DNA of 53,667 bases, taken from contig CAJXKB010000010.1 of the NCBI GenBank assembly GCA_913055825.1, forward strand, positions 1-53,667, in the 5' to 3' direction. This document shows positions 53,621-53,667 of the stretch, in pieces. Below the pieces are notes generated by a model. It saw nothing but the letters and a program-made list of their open reading frames with translations. It made no database searches and was not told the DNA's origin. Made by a program: the position numbers and the translations under genes. Positions within the stretch are counted from its first letter, which is position 1; each line of letters begins with the position of its first letter. Origin of the DNA: an uncultured Bacteroidota bacterium. GTDB taxonomy: Bacteria; Bacteroidota; Bacteroidia; Bacteroidales; F082.

Positions 53621-53667
53621 TGGAAACAATATCATACAATATTATTAATCAGGTAACTACAATATAG

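Overview
The window reads as a chromosomal segment of a Bacteroidota bacterium (class Bacteroidia or a close relative; genus not determinable here). The signs are a type IX secretion C-terminal sorting domain, FISUMP and PKD exported proteins, DUF349, DUF3276 and DUF5683 proteins, an arginine cluster that contains proC and an M20 deacylase, weak Shine-Dalgarno sequences, and about a dozen promoters with the Bacteroides-type -7 box TAnnTTTG. No phage, plasmid, CRISPR array or complete insertion sequence is visible.

Layout. 1-7.4 kb: the end of a LuxR-type regulator, then two large exported multi-domain proteins that share an identical 25-bp upstream block. 7.6-10.1 kb: dapD, a GT9 glycosyltransferase and tsaC in one run. 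10.1-14.1 kb (minus): a response-regulator/histidine-kinase operon that opens with an internally deleted response regulator, and xerD. 14.2-22 kb: acyl-CoA dehydrogenase, clpC (minus), gyrA and an exported TPR protein. 22.1-30.4 kb (minus): an arginine operon in transcription order leader peptide, GNAT acyltransferase, argG, argC, proC, argD, argB, M20 deacylase, argH. 30.4-32.9 kb: tRNA-Arg(UCU), pyrF, an octanucleotide tandem array and prfA (all minus). 33-37.3 kb: a DUF349 protein and parE. 37.3-38.4 kb: a gene-free stretch with two palindromic repeat elements where parC might have been expected. 38.4-40.9 kb: a stand-alone trpB and a dihydroorotate-dehydrogenase-like protein. 40.9-45.8 kb (minus): lolD with a 13-repeat TPR-like exported protein, and a 2-oxoacid dehydrogenase E2. 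46-53.5 kb: DUF3276 protein, parA-parB-DUF5683, an S9 peptidase, a small helical protein and a DUF438/hemerythrin/PAS protein (minus).

The most interesting signal is ahead of the arginine operon. A promoter box at 30358-30365 is followed by an unannotated 36-codon ORF (30322 to 30212). Its last part carries two AGG arginine codons directly against a C-run/G-run hairpin and a U-rich tract. This looks like a ribosome-mediated arginine attenuator. The tRNA that reads AGG, tRNA-Arg(UCU), lies immediately upstream of the same operon. An 18-bp duplicate of that tRNA's 3' end about 170 bp away suggests an old integration or duplication scar.

Other points worth attention: a seven-bladed propeller nested inside a beta-sandwich repeat of the second exported protein, the response regulator that has lost its whole phosphorylation centre, a nine-unit CACATTAY tandem array at the prfA stop, and several genes separated from usual partners (parE without parC, trpB without trpA, arginine cluster without a carbamoyltransferase).
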